Of a stretch of DNA of 32,154 bases, positions 10,270 through 19,650 are shown piece by piece. Each line of letters opens with the position of its first letter. Within the stretch, counting starts at the first letter, position 1. Origin of the DNA: Candolleomyces eurysporus (lineage: Eukaryota > Basidiomycota > Agaricomycetes > Agaricales > Psathyrellaceae); assembly GCA_027579435.1 (NCBI GenBank), contig JANBPK010001560.1, positions 1 through 32,154 on the forward strand, written 5' to 3'. A program made the translations under genes and the position numbers. The notes under the pieces were generated by a model. That model searched no databases and was not told the DNA's origin. It was given only the letters and a program-made list of their open reading frames with translations.

Positions 10270-11590
10270 TTATATCCGCAAAAGGAGCTCAGTCACCGCT
10301 TTGTTCCGAACAATGCGACCCTTTCCATCCTCTGTGTTCTTCAGAGGGTATGGACCGACTACGCCGGTGTAGTCGGTCTGCCTCATCCAATCTGCGAGAG
10401 AGAGGGTGTTTGGGTTGATACTTTGAATCCAATCGAAATCGCGGTTGATGATGTCGTCCCTCCATAGGCACCAAAGCACGCTGAAGCTCTCTCTAATCGT
10501 AGTCGAACCATCTCTGAGTCTCTTTTCGTTCGCCGTGGGCCTGTCGTGGCCGCTCAAGCAGGCGAACCATTCGTCCATGCTTAGCCTCCGGAATATAGCT
10601 TTTTCCCCTGTTACCTCTTGGAAGGTCTGGACGAGGTAGTCCCAGCTGACCCAATCGCTAGCAATCTGGAGCTCACGGTCTGAGGTTGTTTCGCGGTTGT
10701 TGAGGGTGTAGCGGACCCACCAGCCCAAGTCGGATAAAGCTATCATGGAGATGTGCCCATTTTAGATCGGGGAGGCGAAGATGTGGGTGCCGTCTGGGCG
10801 GATGTTGAGGGGGCCGCAGAGGGGCTTTGATTGGTCGTCACAGATGCGAGTAGTAGCAGTAAGTAAAATGAGATGAACGTGGAGTGGAATGAGCATGGTG
10901 GACTCGGGCTCACGGAGTTTAGCATTTCCATGTACGTAGACGCATGAGGTGAGGGATGTCCAGGTTAGTTTGTTTTTAGCTAGTTGATGATGCCTTTGGC
11001 GTCGTGGTGTTCGGTTTTGTATCGTGGGTCGTAGTTTGCTAGCTGCGGTAAATGGAATATACGGATCGTCAGCCGGGAATGAGCATTTGAATTATTAAAA
11101 AGAATAGGAAGGAGGAAAAGAAGGAGAAAGGCTGCTCAGAACGAACCTTACTCCCAGAGTCGAGGTTGCTCCAGATCCAGTGGCGCATGGAAGGAGTGCA
11201 CCTCGCGAATTCGTACAGTTTGGTCGCGGCCCAGATTTCTCTTTCTTCGCCGACTGTGTAGGTATCGGTGTTGACAAAGGCACCGTAGCACCCTGACATG
11301 AACTGTTTCGCGGCGTTCATATCGTAAAAGGAGCCTACAGAAACCAGTGTGTTAGAAGCCATGAAGGAGAATTTTAGAATACCAACGTACCTTGGAACAA
11401 CTCTGCACCTATGGCTTCGAGTTCCTTTGCATGTCGACTCGTTGGGTCACGAGTGAACGTGATACGGAGAGGGTGTACCTGACTCAGGACTTGGACGTAA
11501 GAGAGCAGTGGCGACAGCCATCCCTTGGGCACCTGTTGCCCCAACGATCAGGATGGTTTTAGGTTTCTTTCCTGGTAATGGGATGCCCAT
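10270..11590 (-). pseudogene. NmrA-like NAD(P)-binding reductase, decayed
   Basis: Minus-strand relic of an NmrA/HSCARG-type Rossmann protein. The start (11590) reads MGIPLPGKKPKTILIVGATG with the GATGAQG dinucleotide-binding loop. Homology then continues in another frame as TRDPTSRHAKELEAIGAELF, and across an intron (GTACGT...CTGTAG) into SFYDMNAAKQFMSGCYGAFV and ATKLYEFARC. Further pieces are LANYDPRYKTEHHDAKGIIN, YMEMLN, DGTHIFASPI and the C-terminal part IALSDLGWWVRYTLNN to SWDYLVQTFQEVTGEKA. Lesions seen: a frameshift at about 11447-11460 creating TGA, a stop TAG at 10980-10982, an apparent 4-bp duplication (TACGTAC, about 10932-10935) shifting the frame before YMEMLN, and an in-frame TAA at 10762-10764 in SPI*NGHI. 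Four independent breaks make sequencing error an unlikely full explanation. Family members act as redox sensors or reductases; this copy should be inactive. Confidence 0.85.
10353..10378. repeat. Short perfect inverted repeat
   Basis: GACCGACTAC and GTAGTCGGTC, 10-bp perfect arms around the 6-nt loop gccggt, near the 3' end of the NmrA relic. Could form a hairpin in RNA from either strand. It falls in the former coding sequence (around QTDYTGVVG), so it may be a chance product of decay. Confidence 0.5.
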
Positions 11591-12403
11591 GGTTTCTCCT
11601 TAGGAAGGTGGGATTTAAAGGCGAGAACGAACAAGAGCTGCGTTGATAGCCCAGGTTTCCAGGTCGTTTTATACCCCAAAGAGTCGAAATCAGAGTGCTT
11701 TGTCGCAAAGACATTGCCAGGTATAGTTGGTCTGAAGCATTGTATACGAGCAGGAAATTTGAAGCAACAGATCGATCGAGGGAGGTTGATGGACGGGGTC
11801 GGGGAAGGGGAACAAAAGTACGAGCAGAGAGAAGCCAGAGAACTAGATTGTATATTAGCTAGTAGCATTCGAAGTGCCCGGGGAACAGCTTCATTGCGGC
11901 GATAGAGTTGAAGTCCCCAGACTGTGGACCGTATCCTTTTCTTTGAGATTCGAGTGTTGGACCCAAGAAGTAGATTCCGAGGCAGAGAGTTCGTGATCTG
12001 TTTTGGGGCATGCGGGTGGCTTTGAAATGGGTTTTCCTGCGATGCTAACGTGAAGAGGGATTTAATTGCTTTGCTGCACACCTCGAGTTGATCCATGATG
12101 ATCTTCAAGAAAATAGAGAAGTATCCATTTCTCTACAGTTCTAGCTCGGTGTTAGGGTTTCCTGGGCATGACGGAGGGGCTGAGAACGCGATTTTTGTTG
12201 ATTAGTGAGAATGTGTATACGTAATCACTTTACCTCGCGACTCCCAGGTGGCTCCGGGTTCCAGACGTCTGATTTCACGATTCCGACCGCATGAAGGTGA
12301 CCATTCGTTGGGTAGATTTGAGACTGTTGGAAAGTTGCACTTGAGTATATATAGTAAGTAACCTGCTGATCCTTCACTTGGTAAGCTGAGGGTTTCGAGC
12401 TAC
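11591..12403. other. Intergenic, no gene recognised
   Basis: Upstream flank of the NmrA relic and promoter side of the gene at 12404. A minus-strand ORF at 11548-12108 (186 codons) overlaps the NmrA start in another frame, has no domain and looks accidental. The right end holds a TATA-like tatatata at 12346-12353. Confidence 0.45.
12346..12353 (+). promoter_or_regulatory. TATA-like box before the hypothetical gene at 12404
   Basis: tatatata, 58 bp before the ATG at 12404. It supports, but does not prove, that transcription of the next gene begins here rather than near 13012. Confidence 0.35.
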
Positions 12404-14274
12404 ATGAGTTACTGCTTTGCGATCAATTGTGAAGTGGTTCTCGACAATCTATTTGCACCCCAGTTCGAATATAGCCCGCAAATGGGCCACACTGAGGCCG
12501 TTACCATATCGTCCTGCAGTGGCCCTCAATGTCATTGTGTGCCAGAAAAGGCATCCGCCCCGTCACGATCACGTGCTCCACTGGGAGTTCTTGAGCCGGT
12601 TTTGGTGGTCAAAGCTCTCCCCATTCCCAACCACCCCCTTTCAGCCTCGAATGCGTCATTGGAGGATCCCACGACCCCTTCCCTCCGGTTTTTGAACCCG
12701 GGCAGTCTCAACACCTCAACGAACGACGGAAACGACACTCGAGCGGATCCTAAGGACTTTGTATGTTCTCTCTTTTCTGTTGCCTTGCGATGAGCCTAAC
12801 TCGCAGTTGCAGCCTAAGCCACTGATTTTGGCACAGTAATTTTGAGCCAGGGCCCCTTGACATTCAATAGATTTGTCCTTGAACGCAGGCAAGATACACT
12901 TTTCTATACCTTTACCGAGCTGGTGACCACTAACGTGCATTCCCGGTACACCGACAGCAGGATACAGGTGGATACGATATCTGGAGGCGCTCTCAAACTA
13001 TCCCTCGTCACATGCAACAAACTGACGACATCCACGATCTCAAGTCAGAGATTTCCGACTCTCCAGCCTTTGATGAAGACGCAGATGGTAACCAGGTCCT
13101 GAAAGTGGAGCCAGTCATACACGCTCAAACTGAAGAGACAACTGCCAGCACATCTCAAGAACGTGAAGTGGCTGATGCTTCAGTGGACGACCAGGTCAAA
13201 CCGGTGGCATCGGCTGCAAAGACTCAAACCGAAGCGTGCACGACAACCGACAAAACCAATGTTGGTTCATCGGGGTTTCGTCTACTCGTTGGGGAGGAGC
13301 AACCTCTCGCGAGCCCTCAGACTCTGACTCAGACGGTTACCAAACCAAATCGTTCCAAAAACACTTCAGAAAACAATCCCCCAAAGAAAGCACGCCGCAA
13401 AGCTCAGACTGCCAAACCATCAAAGGCCCGTGGCATACCTGCCGGACAGATGCACAACTGGATTTTACCCCAACATGACGATGGCATTTCCTCAAACCGG
13501 CTGCCGAGTGATGAACTCATGGGATCAGCATCTTCATCTGAAAGTGCCACTCCCTCCGCCCAAATAACTTACCTGTCTGAGAGTACGAATGTCTCTCCCC
13601 TTCTTGTATCCCCAGCTCGAAGTTCCGATCCTGCCCCTCTCCCCGCACTCTCACTCGATTTAGAAAGCTTCCCTAATATCGCCGCAATGGGACAGTATCC
13701 AACGCTCTATGCTCCGGAGACACCGCAGCAAGCACGGGACCGAGTCACCTTTCGGGAATATAAAGAGAACGATTTCATGAAGTTGGCCGACGACGACCCC
13801 GAGACTTTCCTCCGCGTGACGGTACCCTATCTCTACCTCAAGAAGTCAGCCAATGATTTTATGCTGTTCAAGGCATGGTTTACCAAGTACGAAGCTTCAC
13901 ATCCGGGGCTCAAGGACATGACAGTCGACTCAGAGGTGCATCCCTCGAAGCGTGCTTCCAATGCCTGGGAGAGGTTGAACCAGTATTGCAAGGATGAATG
14001 GACGGTAGCTTCTCGTCGAGTCTCAGCAATGCACCCCGTGAGGTATCCTATACTTCCTCTCCTCTCCCCGCCAATGCAGAAGAAGATAGAGGCCGTCTAC
14101 GTGGCAGTCAACGGGGTGCCTCCCCCGAAACCGGATAATTATCGTCCTCCCCAGAACAAGGCGAAGGCAGACGAGGATGTCAATGCTGTAGGGAGGGGCA
14201 CGAAGAGAGAGCGAAGCGTAGACGAGAATGCCGAAGCTGGGGTAAATTTCCCCAAGAGAAGGCGGACACCATGA
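12404..14274 (+). CDS. Hypothetical protein, probably nuclear; 5' exons uncertain
   Basis: The secure part is the frame 13012-14274 (420 aa from MQQTDDIHDL). It has a disordered Ser/Thr/Pro/Lys-rich N-terminal half with a basic NPPKKARRKAQ stretch. A more ordered block follows, about residues 225-375 (REYKENDFMKLADDDPETFL, VPYLYLKKSANDFMLFKAWF, SNAWERLNQYCKDEW). The tail is basic and ends FPKRRRTP, a likely nuclear localisation signal. No family recognised. Upstream, the frame 12404-12760 is open to a good donor (GTATGT at 12761) and a TATA-like box precedes it, so a multi-exon gene is likely. One route uses small exons reading PKPLILA and FVLERRQDTLFYTF..., with a last intron from 12969 ending just before SEISDSPAFDEDADG (branch-like CTGAC present). 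An alternative joins 12760 directly to about 12961. I cannot choose between them from sequence alone. Confidence 0.55.
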
Positions 14275-14726
14275 ACGACGGGATGCCAAGGGGGTAAGTC
14301 AACATCGTATAGTTCGAAGGAGCTGTGCATTATTGCTTTCTGGCTGAGTATCCGCTATCAGATATAACTGTTGCATCTCGCTACCTTTTTTCTATGTCCT
14401 AATGATTGTGTGTGTACTTTCATTCTCATTCTCCGCATTTCTGGTCGCATTATCATCTGCACTCTCAACAGCTTTCGTATCGCATGATTCGCATCGCATC
14501 CGTACTCAACATCGTACCAAGCACATTCACTCGTTGCATGTATAATAAACACCGTGTTTTCACATATCTTCGTATCATATATCGTGGATTTCTCGAGCCA
14601 TGCGTTGTTGCNTTTTTCTCAATGCTTTTGATCGAGCGTACTTGGGCATACGCGAATAGATGGTGGCAGTTGCGGCTCTCACGATTGTCGATGATTGCGG
14701 TCCGGTCCGCTGTCGAAGCAAATTCA
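14275..14726. other. Intergenic spacer
   Basis: 452 bp between the hypothetical gene and the small TM-protein gene. The reading frame of the latter is open through much of this stretch, but with an n at 14612 and low-complexity translation. The conserved-looking protein starts at 14727 (or, in frame, a dozen codons earlier). Presumed terminator plus promoter. Confidence 0.4.
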
Positions 14727-15178
14727 ATGGTTTCTCCTTACCTCCCCCATGCCCTCTATGCCATCGCCGTTACCTCGCTCTCCATCCACATAAGCAACCA
14801 GAAGAAGTCTAGCGAGGAAGAAAGGACGCGTCTGGAAACCCGCATATCCATCCTCCAACAGGTTCGGGACCAACTACGAAATACGGACAAACCGGTTTCG
14901 TGGGACGAGATTGAGCGGTTAAAGAAGCTCGCGAGACCGACCCAGACTGAGGGAGAGAACAAGAGCGATGGGAGGGTATTGCCGGAGGTGAAGCTTTCGT
15001 GGACGGATGTGTTTTATGGGAGGAAGTTGCCCAAGGAGGAAGATGAGGTCGTTTTGAGTGAGTGGGATAAGAAGGATTTGGAGAAGTGTACGTTGTGTTT
15101 TTTGTGTATTTCGTGTTCTGTGGTCGCTGAATTGGAGGCTCATCTATAGTGAAGAGCGAATTGGAGGGCAAATCGTGA
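14727..15178 (+). CDS. Small single-TM, coiled-coil protein
   Basis: Two exons, 14727-15087 and 15150-15178, with a 62-bp intron (GTACGT...CTATAG) inside a Leu codon; 129 aa. The N-terminus is a hydrophobic segment (about residues 3-20, SPYLPHALYAIAVTSLSI) that can act as a membrane anchor. It is followed by a charged helix (SSEEERTRLETRISILQQVR) with coiled-coil character, a conserved-looking segment LSWTDVFYGRKLP and an acidic/basic C-terminal helix EWDKKDLEKLKSELEGKS. The tiny last exon restores a sensible charged end where the unspliced frame would run into Cys/Phe-rich intron sequence. Family not recognised. By shape it resembles small organelle-membrane accessory proteins, but that is only an impression. 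An in-frame ATG upstream would add about 12 residues. Confidence 0.7.
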
Positions 15179-16812
15179 CCCTCGGCCCCACCCTTCAAAA
15201 TTCCTATTATCCCCACGCCAGCTAGAATGCAGCCCGCGCACCTTGAGCAAATGCGAATGTTTTCTTCGTTTATACTTCTTGTGCTCTCGTTTTCGGATGC
15301 TCAAAGAAGGGCCCCCCGTATTTGCCTACGAAAATCGCAACTTTGTCCTCTCTTGACGCGTCGTCCGGGTGGACCCTCTGCCAGCTAACCAATGTGTCAA
15401 GCATCGAAAGAAATCCACAATATCTGCGGGGAAATTGAAGTAAGAAAGCAATAGGATGTGTATTGCGGCGATGAGCTTTGCATGTGGTTCCATGAGCTGG
15501 AACTGGAGGTAGGGTCTGCTACGCTGGTTTGTAACGGTGAGTGCACCGGGCGTCGAATCTGTGCAGTTTACTATTTCTGATATCGTTCTTCGCCTTTGAC
15601 AGTCCATAAAAAGTTTTTCATCTTCCTATGGGCAAGTCTTGTGGGCCTCAGAAGCTTTCCATGCTCACTTGGTGGATTCATGGACTCAATCCTCCCTTAT
15701 TCCGTGGCCGTCAAACAGAGGCGTTGTCATCTACCATCTGGGCAAGCTTCTTACCCTAGTTTTGAGTCGCGCATCTCCTCACGATGCCACAGTTGTTAGC
15801 CGGTCGTCTGCCTTGAGCATGCTGGGATCTTACGTGCCTTCGAAAGTCTCGTGACAAGATTTTCGAGGACCTAATCGCGCGGGCTTGGCTCGATAGTGGG
15901 TGAGTTCTTCGTCCCTTTCATGTTTTTCCCGTTCCCATTCGTTTTTCCCGAATGCTCCTGTGCATCGCCAAATGTATTTCTTTGATATCCCTCCCTCCGC
16001 TGAAAATATATATCTACGACCAATATCTGCTTCATCATTTGTGCTGAGCAGCCCATACTTGAACACAGAGATCAAGTCACCCTTTTCGCTGATTTGGCAT
16101 GCGGCGAACAACTAACTGGCTCCCAACTGGAGTCTTCAATGCTGTTTCTCACTTCCCATTCTTTCCCCCGGTTTCTCGCATCAAAGGGGGGATTCACATA
16201 GCCATAACATGGTGCGCTTCTATGCTGTAACAGTACACTTTGCAGCATGAACCCGGTTTCTTTTCCATTTCCTTCTTTGTTGTCCATCGACTCGAGCATT
16301 TCTATGTTGACCAGCATAGTGCTCCCAGTAGTTTTTGCATTTCACGCTAACTCTGCTTGCTGTCTGTACAAAGTCAAAAATAATTTCGTCTTCACCAAAA
16401 TTAGCTTGCCAGTGGCAAGTTCAAGGTGTCAAAGCCCTCTGGAATAAACATCGACTTTGGGATTTCTGACCAACTGAGCGGCTCTGCCACTCGCAGCCTC
16501 TTCCTCAACCAATCCTCTAAGTGTTGTACCCTCCCCTAAGGCTCCTTGCTTTGTAAACCGATTGATGACGCATGAAGTCTGTTTTGCCCGTTGCACTCAG
16601 GTCGGTCACTGATTCAGACGCCTCACTGCTTTGATTCCCCTTGCGGTCAGCTCCGTTGGGCCCAACCTCCTCCGTAAATTCATCCTCCTGGATAACATAC
16701 TGGCAAGGATTTTTCAAGAGAGCGCTCCATCTCCGGTAGCCTGCTCAGACCTTGAACGTTCACAGTCCGCCTGTCGTTCGGGTCCTATCTTGGCGCCTCT
16801 CTTGCCAAAGCT
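15179..16812. other. Gene-poor stretch, possible coding debris
   Basis: No intact gene. Some segments look like eroded coding sequence. The plus strand near 15843-15900 reads RDKIFEDLIARAWLDSG and abuts a GTGAGT donor-like site. The plus strand at about 15965-16115 reads RQMYFFDIPPSAENIYLRPI and runs to a stop. I do not recognise either, and stops and frame changes surround both. The remaining ORFs in this range lack any recognisable feature. Confidence 0.3.
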
Positions 16813-17124
16813 CTAGCTGACGACAGCTCGATGCCCTCCATCCAAAGTACCGGTACCCATCGCTGTTTTCGCGCCGACCGCAATGCAGAGAGTAAATAGC
16901 GATGGTGATGCGTAGACCATATGCCCATTGGTTTTTCGAATGAAGCTGCGCACGACACTCTCCGTAACCCACTTCACATCTCCAATCTTTGCTGCGATGC
17001 GAGAGAGTTCGGCCCATACGTACTTCTCCACATCGTTCATATGATCTCCAACTGGGTAGAGGTCCACCACCTCCACCAAATCCGTGAACGACCTCGACTC
17101 GATACGCCGCTTGATCCAGGCCAC
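16813..17124 (-). pseudogene. Fragment resembling the post-NACHT part of an NLR
   Basis: The minus-strand frame reads SFTDLVEVVDLYPVGDHMND followed by VEKYVWAELSRIAAK, DVKWVTESVVRSFI and RKTNGHMVYASPSLFTL. This follows the order in basidiomycete NACHT proteins just after the SRPE motif: a DV-x-x-Y(L/V)-x-x-EL helix, then W-x-x-E...L-x-x-x-x-x-G-x-(F/M)(I/V)YA. No Walker A or B is present nearby on this strand, so it would be an isolated relic. Similarity is by pattern only and could be coincidental. Confidence 0.4.
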
Positions 17125-17619
17125 GTTTCTCGCAGGCCAGTTTCACTAACCCAGGTCACCCAGCTTCAGCGATGGTTGTCAACTCTTGGAACAGCATGAA
17201 TGAATCTGCAATGCTGAGAAATTTCCGGGGCTTCTCCCTGGCCAAGCGCTTCCAGTTCCTGAAGTCGTAACCTCGGTAATTGATGTTGGTGGTCCGAAGC
17301 GTTTAAAAGCGGGGTGGACCAATCTGCAACGAGACCAGAGATGGAGAAGGGATTTATCCTTTGCATCTTATCTACATGCCCGTGGCAAGTGGCCGATGCT
17401 GCGCACGGCAAGGTCCGAGGCATTTGCACGATTCTTGTAGGTGGTGTCCCCACTTTACACTTGGATTATTGCTTCTCCCATTGAGCCTAAACATCTCCCA
17501 GTCAAAACCGAAGACACCCGTGGGCCCATGCTCGCAGTTCCTGGCACTGTTGCAATAACGGAGAGGAAAGTGGTGATTTAAAGCGATTGGCAACAGGCAA
17601 TCGATCTACAATGTGGATT
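17125..17619. other. Gene-poor stretch before the hairpin
   Basis: Several short ORFs on both strands (such as 17166-17453 and 17372-17593, minus) without recognisable domains. Possibly further debris continuing the NLR-like fragment at 16813-17124, but no motif supports this. Confidence 0.3.
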
Positions 17620-17855
17620 GCGGAGCTCTATCAAGGATGGTGACAGCCCCAGTGCCGTCCCCTGTGCCGGTTACAAGGAGGAACGTGGGCTTCTGCGACT
17701 CCCTGAAGTACCCTCGGCAAAATGCCTCGGTAATTTCGTCTTTGTTGTTGCCGAGGGTACTTGGTGGGATCGCAAAAAGCTAAGCCCATGTTCATCCTTA
17801 TGACCAGCACAGGGGACGGCACCGAGAAATGCCATCATGCTTGACAGAGCTCCGC
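17620..17855. repeat. Long imperfect inverted repeat (hairpin), arms about 100 bp
   Basis: Two arms, 17620-17720 and 17748-17855, pair around a centre near 17735. Perfectly paired blocks: 17652-17667 with 17807-17822 (16 bp, GTGCCGTCCCCTGTGC), and 17706-17720 with 17748-17762 (15 bp, AAGTACCCTCGGCAA). Between them arms remain similar (aaggaggaacgtgggctt against aaggatgaacatgggctt). Outside them, gcggagctctatcaaggatgg pairs with ccatcatgcttgacagagctccgc. The loop is about 27 nt. No transposase or obvious terminal direct repeats seen. One arm read on the minus strand gives FLLVTGTGDGTGAVTILDRA, so the structure may be an inverted duplication of a gene fragment; a MITE is the alternative. Confidence 0.85.
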
Positions 17856-17988
17856 CATGTTACCACCCACATTATCTCCTGTTGACAGTCGCTTTCAATC
17901 GCTGCAGAACATGGCAAGCAGCCAGCTGCATACACCTGACCAAGTGCTGCGGTGGACTTGTGTGGGTGCCAGCCTCGTGGTCATCACA

Positions 17989-17994
17989 TATAAA
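17989..17994 (+). promoter_or_regulatory. TATA box, nucleotidyltransferase-like gene
   Basis: tataaa, 82 bp before the ATG at 18071, in the sequence between the hairpin and the gene. Consistent with a core promoter; assignment inferred from position. Confidence 0.4.
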
Positions 17995-18070
17995 CCCAAG
18001 AATCGACACGAGGTGGATCGATTGCTTCACTGCCTTCTTTCTTTCGCTCCTGGTGGTTCCCAGTCTCACC

Positions 18071-19650
18071 ATGAACGGCGGAAAGTCCAAGAAAGAGCTC
18101 AATGCACTGCTTCGAACAAATGCATCTGCTGCTCTCTTTCCGATCCTTCGCGATCTTGGAATACAAGCAGGTCTTACTCACAAAGCCGCACTTGCGCTCC
18201 ATCAAAATACGCTGAACGCTCCCAAGGTACGCCTTGACTGCAGATGAGCCTCCCAAGAAACACATCCCCAACACGTTGAATTCTCAGGAAATCAAAGTGA
18301 TTGTGAAGCACGAAGGCGAACTTACAGTCGAAGGTCTCTGTACTGCCGTGGTAACTCGCGACAGACACCATTTCAGGAGAAGCGTGAAGTACTCCCACCT
18401 CGATTATAATTCGGTAGACCCTCAAACCGAAGGAAAAATCTGCCGGGTTATCTTCATTTTTTCGGGTACCGGTGTTGCCTTCCCAACCATCCTCGCGGAT
18501 TTCAATGAGATTGTTTACATCTCCGAAGCCCCAGTTCTCCCCGCTCACGCCATCCTCCTTGAACGAATGATTGCCCGTTCACGTCTTCCCGTCGCAAAGC
18601 CATTGGGGAAGTCGGTCGGAAATTTCATTCACGAATGCCTTCTCGCGTCTGGTCTTACCCCGTTTCAACAGCTGTCGCCTTTGTGGGAGTCTCCAGAAAT
18701 TCGGGACCAAGTTGTGCAACATGTCGAGAAGTTTCCCGACGCCAAGAAACATTGGATCGCCCGTGGGATCGACCCTTCCGTCTTTACAACTGCCCCGTCG
18801 CTAGAAGTACCAGACGCAGCCCCTAGCAACGTCGGTCATGGTGGAGATGACGACTCAGGCTCGGATACCTCAGCGGGTCTACCTGCTATCGTCCAAGGGC
18901 CCAGAGCTGTAATCCATACACCGGAGCACATTAGCTGGCACAGCGAGGTGACGAACGTTGCTGCTAGACAGGTCGTCGACATCTTGAAGGAGCTTGGGTT
19001 TGAGTGCGCCATCCTCGGTAGCGGCGCGTCCCAGCTCTACAGTCACGGTGAGACTCAGGTTCCTGGGGTACGTCGTCTCCAAGTTCTTGCCCCGTGGCCG
19101 ACACTTACACGATGGGTAGCAACTGGACGTCCTTGTTCTATGCTGTGTCTCCTTCACTCGACCCTCGCTGAAGCAGCTCATCTTTCAAAAGGATCCTGTT
19201 CAATTCGAATGGAAAAATGGGAATCTCTCCTACAAGTTTCCCCCTCGATATTATTCTACCAGAGTCACAATCAGAAGGGAACCGTGCAGGGTCGAGATCC
19301 TATTACCCGGGACTCCGACGGGTCTACCCCACCTTTCGTCTTCCGACTTAGTGTGGATCGACAACTTACCCGTCTTTCCATTTCTCACTTTACTACTTTT
19401 AAGGTTGGAGAAATGGGCTGATTTTCCTAGTAAGCAAGCCAACACTCGAGAAGTCAAATACCTCTTGTCACTCGTACCAAATTTGCCCGTGTTGGTGATT
19501 CGGCCATGGAGGGAGAGGAAGCTCATGTCGAACGAGTTCCAAACGGCGTCTGAGATTAGAGTCAAGAGATTCTGCTCGAGACCCGGATTCCCCGAGACGA
19601 AGCCGATTTGGCAAATGCTCGGGTTCGATGATTGGGACGACGTCGTATGA
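18071..19650 (+). CDS. Nucleotidyltransferase-fold protein of an agaricomycete-expanded family
   Basis: Three exons, 18071-18226, 18288-19067 and 19120-19650, with introns of 61 bp (GTACGC...TCTCAG) and 52 bp (GTACGT...GGGTAG), both phase 0; 488 aa. The second intron decides the model: removing it joins TQVPG to QLDVLVL and gives the expected NTase pattern. That pattern is a helix (ARQVVDILKELGF) plus CAILGSGASQLY (G296-S297), followed by VPGQLDVLVL and later CRVEILLPG. The C-terminal half has WIDNLPVFPFLTLLLLRLEK and ends WQMLGFDDWDDVV, as in related agaricomycete proteins with a VPNDLDxLV motif. The first Asp of the usual DxD is Gln here (Q313-L-D315), so metal-dependent catalysis is doubtful. 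The first 280 residues are a poorly recognisable N-terminal domain with an acidic linker (GGDDDSGSDTS). Substrate and role are unknown. Confidence 0.82.

Noticed and set aside
9811..10467. 218-codon plus-strand ORF after the cyclin
   Set aside because: Translation of a CT-rich tract (Phe/Ser/Leu/Pro) that includes an n and runs antisense over NmrA homology; no splice or domain support.
11548..12108. 186-codon minus-strand ORF
   Set aside because: It overlaps the NmrA start in a different frame, has no domain and has Cys/Ser/Pro-rich composition typical of a chance frame; the Rossmann GATGAQG start in the other frame explains the region better.
19068..19119. Nucleotidyltransferase-like gene as a frameshifted pseudogene
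   Set aside because: The apparent frame break is fully explained by a 52-bp GTACGT...TAG intron whose removal restores the VPGQLDVLVL motif.
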